From the NCBI GenBank assembly GCA_964458775.1, contig CAYWLQ010000112.1:1-18994 (forward strand): a stretch of 18,994 nt of DNA, given 5' to 3'. Shown here piece by piece: positions 15,620 to 18,994 of the stretch (within the stretch, counting starts at the first letter, position 1; each line of letters begins with the position of its first letter). This stretch comes from CAYWLQ01 sp964458775. GTDB lineage: Bacteria > Myxococcota_A > Polyangia > JAAYKL01. The notes beneath the pieces were generated by a model. The model was not told the DNA's origin and ran no database searches. It saw only the letters and a list, made by a program, of their open reading frames with translations. Both the position numbers and the translations under genes were made by a program.

Positions 15620-16969
15620 CTATTTAAACAGCAAGCCTTCCACGATAGAACTAAGCTTTCCCAGTGCAATGGGCATTTGAATAAAATGATGGATAGCAGC
15701 CTCATTGATAGCTTTTACCATTACGTCAGCGTTTACTCGATCAGATACCAATAATCGCAATATTCCAGGAAATCTTTCTTTTACCCAAACAAGAAAATCA
15801 ACTCCAGAACGACTGCCTATCTGAGCATCCTCTGCAATAACCATTGCAACAGGAACTTCTCCCATCATATTGCAGGCTTCATTAAAAGATAGAACACTGC
15901 GAACCTCAATGCCGGGATTGTTTTCCAATACTTGTACTGCTGCGCCGGCATCTCCCATGGGATTTCCGACAACCAAAATAAGAGGAGCACCGGTAAGTGC
16001 TGTATCTGCTACAACTCTGTCTCCGCCCATTTTTTTTGCAGCATCCAAAGCTCTTTGAGCTTCGTCGCACATATCTTTGGGTGATTTTCGGGTGCCCGAA
16101 TGCCTTGTGGTAACACCTACGCTAACAGTCAAAGAGACAGATTGATCAATATTTCCAAATTCTGACGTACCCAAACGATGTCTCAAACGTCGAGCCACTG
16201 CTGCTGCGGCTTGCGGATGAGTATCCGGCAATACAACCGCAAAGGTATATTCACCGTATCGAGCAACACAGTCCCTTGAACGAAGTTCGCTTTCTATCAG
16301 TCTGGCTATTTGAGCCAAAGCATTTTCAGCACGTTGTTTTCCGTAGTGATCAGTCAATTTCGAATATCTATCTACCGATATCATTAACAGCGACAAAAAT
16401 GATTGATCTCGATAAGATGCCATTGATTCGCCGTTAAGACGTCTTAGAAAATGCTCTTGATTTGCTATTCTGGTAAGGGTATCCGTACCGCCCTTAAATT
16501 GCCTTCTCGACACCGACAAAGCAACCCGCTCTTTTTTTTCCGGATCCCTAATAACAGAAACAACTCTTTCTAAAAGTTTTTCAAGAGAATCTGTTTTTGC
16601 GTGAAACCCTGCAATACCCGCGTTTTTGCACTTAGATTTTAAAACCGCTTCATCATAGTCAGCTATTACTATTGAAGGCGGAGCGGTATCTCCCATTTTT
16701 GTTTTAATTTCGCCGAATAACGTCAGCGCATCCTGTTGCATTAAATTATAGTCACTGAGCATTGCGTCAAGCTCAGATTCTGCAGCTAACTCCATTGCCT
16801 CAGCAGGGCTTTTGGCCGCCACAACCGAAAACCCTGCGTGTCCCAGGCCGTGTCTTACCTCGTTGAGATATGCGGAGTCTTCACTAACATAAAGAACGAC
16901 AGGAGGATCAGAATCCCTGCCGTTTCTTCTTTCTGATTTTGGATAAATATCGTTATCAGTATTTGCCAT
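15620..16969 (-). CDS. receiver - degenerate GGDEF - pseudoreceiver protein
   Basis: A 449-residue three-domain signalling protein. Receiver 1 (23-140) keeps the acidic pair Glu30/Asp31, phosphoacceptor Asp73 in LSDYNLM and Lys125, so it should accept phosphate. The GGDEF domain (about 160-322) has normal flanks (DTLTRIANQEHFLRRL, LMISVDRYSKLTDHYG, VSLTVSVGVTT), but the signature reads GEYTF (239-243) instead of GGDEF, removing residues needed for metal and GTP. The inhibitory site RxxD is present as RSRD (230-233), five residues upstream. The C-terminal receiver-like domain (330-449) has Glu380 at the phosphosite and Gln431 at the lysine position, so it is probably not phosphorylated. I infer a c-di-GMP-binding effector. 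The aminotransferase gene ends 42 bases upstream; the two may be one operon. Confidence 0.88.
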   Translation of the reverse strand: MANTDNDIYPKSERRNGRDSDPPVVLYVSEDSAYLNEVRHGLGHAGFSVVAAKSPAEAMELAAESELDAMLSDYNLMQQDALTLFGEIKTKMGDTAPPSIVIADYDEAVLKSKCKNAGIAGFHAKTDSLEKLLERVVSVIRDPEKKERVALSVSRRQFKGGTDTLTRIANQEHFLRRLNGESMASYRDQSFLSLLMISVDRYSKLTDHYGKQRAENALAQIARLIESELRSRDCVARYGEYTFAVVLPDTHPQAAAAVARRLRHRLGTSEFGNIDQSVSLTVSVGVTTRHSGTRKSPKDMCDEAQRALDAAKKMGGDRVVADTALTGAPLILVVGNPMGDAGAAVQVLENNPGIEVRSVLSFNEACNMMGEVPVAMVIAEDAQIGSRSGVDFLVWVKERFPGILRLLVSDRVNADVMVKAINEAAIHHFIQMPIALGKLSSIVEGLLFK

Positions 16970-16984
16970 ACCGACTCTATCGGT
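16970..16984 (-). promoter_or_regulatory. hairpin directly before the REC-GGDEF start codon
   Basis: On the minus strand ACCGA and TCGGT form a perfect 5-bp stem around TAGAG, and the ATG follows at once. The only purine-rich, ribosome-binding-like bases (AGAG) sit in or beside the loop. This could limit initiation; regulation is only inferred. Confidence 0.35.
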
Positions 16985-17011
16985 CAGATTCTAAAAATAT
17001 TAATATATATT

Positions 17012-18211
17012 TTAGGAAGGTTCTATTACGGTTGCTATTGCTTGACAAAGAGTGTCCATATTATCTTTTGTCATTCCCGCAACATTGATTCTACCGGAAC
17101 CGACAATATATATTGCATATTCGGCCTTTAATCGTTCAACTTGGTCTTTGGTCAGACCCGAAAAAGAAAACATTCCGTTTTGGCGTTTGATAAAAGAAAA
17201 ATCACGGCTGACTCCCTTTTTCGCAAGCGTTTCAACAAACAGATTTCTCATTTCGAGAATACGATTTCTAATTTCAGCTACTTCACCCAACCATTCCTTG
17301 TGCAGATCTTTATCGTTGACTATCTCCGTAACAACAGCTCCGCCGTGAGAAGGAGGATTGGAATAATTGGCTCGCGCAATCTGCTTGGCATGACTCAAAG
17401 CAGCCGAAGTTGTATCCTTTGTCTCTCCCACAATAGTCAAAGCTCCGGTTCTCTCGCAATATAGACCGAAATTTTTCGAAAACGAGCTGACAACAACAAA
17501 TTCGGGGCATATTTCGGCCAATACTCTCAGACCTTCGGCATCTTCATCTACTCCGACAGCCAAACCCTGATAAGCAAAGTCGATCAAGGGAATAAGCTCT
17601 CGTTTTTTTAGAACCTCTGCAATACAGCGCCACTGATCAACAGAAGGATCGAGCCCGGTTGGGTTGTGACAACATCCGTGGAGCAATACAATATCGCCTT
17701 TAGGAATGTTCTCCAAAGCTTTCAACATACCGTCAAAATCCAAAGACTGCGTTGCTGCATTATAGTAGGTATAGGTTTTAAGAGAAAAACCCGCAGCTCC
17801 GAAAATCTGATTATGATTAGCCCAAGTGGGATCGCTAATCCAAAGGGTTGCATCAGGAGCATAACGTTTTAAAAAATCACCGGCAATGCGAAGCCCTCCG
17901 GTACCGCCGGGAGTATGCATTGTAACCGCACGACCCGATGTAACAAGAGAGGCATCTTTGCCGAATAAGAGCTCCCTAACAGCCTTGCCGTAGGCCGGCT
18001 CGCCGTCAATAGGCAAATAATTTTTGGTTTTTTCTCTATCAACCAGGCGTTTCTCGGCTTTTTTAACACTTTTCATGACCGGAGTATTACCGGCCTCATC
18101 CTTGTAAACACCGACACCCAAATTGATTTTCTCAGCACGAGGATCCTCGCGAAATGCCGCCGTCAACCCCAAAATAGGGTCCGGAGGCGCGGTTTCGAGT
18201 CTGTCAAACAT
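17012..18211 (-). CDS. aromatic/aspartate amino acid aminotransferase
   Basis: PLP-dependent class I (subgroup Ia) aminotransferase, 399 residues, moving an amino group between aspartate or aromatic amino acids and 2-oxoglutarate. The start MFDRLETAPPDPILGL and NLGVGVYKDEAGNTPVM are hallmarks of the AspC/TyrB group. PLP Lys246 lies in VSSFSKNFGLYCERTGA, the substrate-carboxylate Arg374 in VGSGRINVAGM, and HGCCHNPTGLDP carries the PLP-contacting Asn. Lys246 and Arg374 fall at the same numbers as in E. coli AspC, as I recall them. AspC and TyrB cannot be separated from sequence by eye, so no symbol is given. AAGGAG lies eight bases before the ATG. Its stop overlaps an AT-rich near-palindrome (16991-17015) that leads into the REC-GGDEF gene. 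Confidence 0.93.
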   Translation of the reverse strand: MFDRLETAPPDPILGLTAAFREDPRAEKINLGVGVYKDEAGNTPVMKSVKKAEKRLVDREKTKNYLPIDGEPAYGKAVRELLFGKDASLVTSGRAVTMHTPGGTGGLRIAGDFLKRYAPDATLWISDPTWANHNQIFGAAGFSLKTYTYYNAATQSLDFDGMLKALENIPKGDIVLLHGCCHNPTGLDPSVDQWRCIAEVLKKRELIPLIDFAYQGLAVGVDEDAEGLRVLAEICPEFVVVSSFSKNFGLYCERTGALTIVGETKDTTSAALSHAKQIARANYSNPPSHGGAVVTEIVNDKDLHKEWLGEVAEIRNRILEMRNLFVETLAKKGVSRDFSFIKRQNGMFSFSGLTKDQVERLKAEYAIYIVGSGRINVAGMTKDNMDTLCQAIATVIEPS

Positions 18212-18384
18212 TGTATTTCTCCTTTTGTAACAGGCTCAAGTAATCAAAGACCGTCGGCCCGTATATCAAGCATAGGCAACGAAAGACAAGAAATACCGAA
18301 GGAAAAAACAAAAAATACAAAACCGAGGAAAAAATCCCCACCCCAAACCATCCGCCCCGTCCACCCCACAACGCAGTCCACTCT

Positions 18385-18440
18385 GTCGACTATGTCAACT
18401 ATGTCGACTATGTCCACTGTCCACGCGTGTCCACTGTCCA
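18385..18440. repeat. 9-bp tandem repeats GTCNACTAT / GTCCACTGT
   Basis: Units are GTCGACTAT (18385), GTCAACTAT (18394), GTCGACTAT (18403) and GTCCACTGT (18412), followed by CCACGCGT and a second GTCCACTGTCCACT run to about 18441. They lie in the 248-base spacer between the aminotransferase and the gene at the window end. They are in direct tandem without spacers, so this is not a CRISPR array. On the minus strand they read as repeated VDIVD in a doubtful 65-codon frame. Confidence 0.8.
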
Positions 18441-18459
18441 CTCAACGCAAAATCATTCT

Positions 18460-18994
18460 TCAATTCAACGCAATGCGAAAGTTGTCTATAAATGCCCCCG
18501 GTGCGTTATTAAAAGCACTCGCGTAAAACATGAACCTAAATTGCACATGATAAGTTCCGGGTCCGGGAATATCACTAGATATTGACATTGTATGGCTATA
18601 ATCCCAATCAAGAAGATCAGTTGTAAACGTAGACCCCAAGGTATTGAACGCAGTCCATGTAGTTCCGCCGTCAGTCGAAATTCTTCTCTGCAGCGTTAGA
18701 TAATCGCTTGTATTATACACATCCAAATACATGTTCCAAACAACGTTCACATTCTGCCCGGCACACGCTGTCAACTCAAATACTGGCGAATAGAGATAAC
18801 TTGTTCGGTTGTTGTCATAATTATCATTCAATCTCGTCGCCCACAAACACCCCGAATTACCGTTGGGACCTGAAACCGTAGTCTTACCCAATTCCCAATT
18901 AGAATTCTCGTGCACACTATTCGGATCACTTCCCGCTCTCCACCACCCATCAGTAGAACACCTATCCGTCTCATCATCCAAATTAAAATCGGCC
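18460..18994 (-). CDS. C-terminal fragment of a secreted beta-sandwich (MAM/CBM-like) protein
   Basis: A frame open at the window edge; 177 residues up to the TGA are visible and the true start lies outside. The visible part reads like one extracellular jelly-roll domain: a Trp-rich entry (DGWWRAGSDP, NWELGK), GCLWATRLNDNYDNN, SYLYSPVFELTACAG, a middle strand set VNVVWNMYLDVYNTSDY, LQRRISTDGGTTW, and the closing GAFIDNFRI. This pattern (CWATNL..., SP, DGG.TW, iDnf) is shared by MAM-like and carbohydrate-binding modules at the ends of large secreted enzymes and adhesins. The protein ends right after this domain with no sorting signal. I cannot say what lies upstream or what it binds. A TTG within the visible part is not taken as a start because the frame continues to the edge. 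Confidence 0.65.
   Translation of the reverse strand, partial: ADFNLDDETDRCSTDGWWRAGSDPNSVHENSNWELGKTTVSGPNGNSGCLWATRLNDNYDNNRTSYLYSPVFELTACAGQNVNVVWNMYLDVYNTSDYLTLQRRISTDGGTTWTAFNTLGSTFTTDLLDWDYSHTMSISSDIPGPGTYHVQFRFMFYASAFNNAPGAFIDNFRIALN

Noticed and set aside
18244..18441. 65-codon minus-strand ORF reading VDIVDIVDIVD
   Set aside because: It is a translation of the 9-bp tandem repeat followed by low-complexity T/G-rich sequence; no ribosome binding site of note.
18385..18441. CRISPR array
   Set aside because: Units are 9 bp and contiguous, without spacers, and no cas gene is in the window.

Overview
The window is a moderately AT-rich bacterial chromosomal segment. It carries no rRNA, tRNA or CRISPR array that I can see, and no transposase or phage gene. 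The best guess for the source is a Gram-negative of the former Deltaproteobacteria (Myxococcota/Bradymonadota-like). This rests on the very long alternating Asp-Ala/Asp-Thr linker in an exported glycosidase, a lipoprotein with a typical lipobox, HD-GYP and receiver-GGDEF signalling proteins, and a GAF protein with a lineage-style N-terminal domain. The hybrid-cluster protein (Hcp) suggests an anaerobic or microaerobic life with exposure to nitrosative stress. This placement is inference; no marker gene is present.

Layout. Nearly everything is on the minus strand. (1) 2-2250 is an exported pair: a lipoprotein whose reading frame is broken by one in-frame TAA, overlapping by ATGA with a secreted HEIGH metallopeptidase-like protein. 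(2) 2251-2775 has no convincing gene but holds a (GCGTT)6 microsatellite, a 14-bp perfect palindrome and an 8-bp inverted repeat. (3) 2776-7741 holds UDP-glucose 6-dehydrogenase, a PcrA/UvrD helicase and a receiver-HD-GYP phosphodiesterase. (4) 7933-9302 is a GAF-domain protein divergent from a 30-residue single-helix membrane peptide ORF on the plus strand. (5) 9349-11732 is sucD without sucC, followed by a clan GH-A glycosidase with the Asp-rich linker. (6) 11904-13826 (plus) is a solute-binding-protein homologue that lacks a signal peptide, then a lytic transglycosylase. (7) 13831-18211 (minus) is an aromatic/aspartate aminotransferase, a receiver-GGDEF-pseudoreceiver protein with a destroyed GGDEF signature but a kept I-site, and hcp. 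(8) 18212-18994 is a spacer with 9-bp tandem repeats and the C-terminus of a large secreted protein that runs off the window.

How the genes fit together. Housekeeping functions (UGD, helicase, SucD, aminotransferase) are mixed with signalling and envelope genes. Two genes bear on cyclic di-GMP: an apparently intact HD-GYP enzyme and a degenerate GGDEF protein more likely to sense c-di-GMP than to make it. The export-linked genes (metallopeptidase, lipoprotein, glycosidase, jelly-roll fragment) look like lineage-specific surface proteins. I do not see one compact multi-gene system of new type. The best leads are the interrupted lipoprotein/metallopeptidase pair, the degenerate GGDEF sensor, the cytoplasmic SBP-like protein and the tiny membrane ORF.
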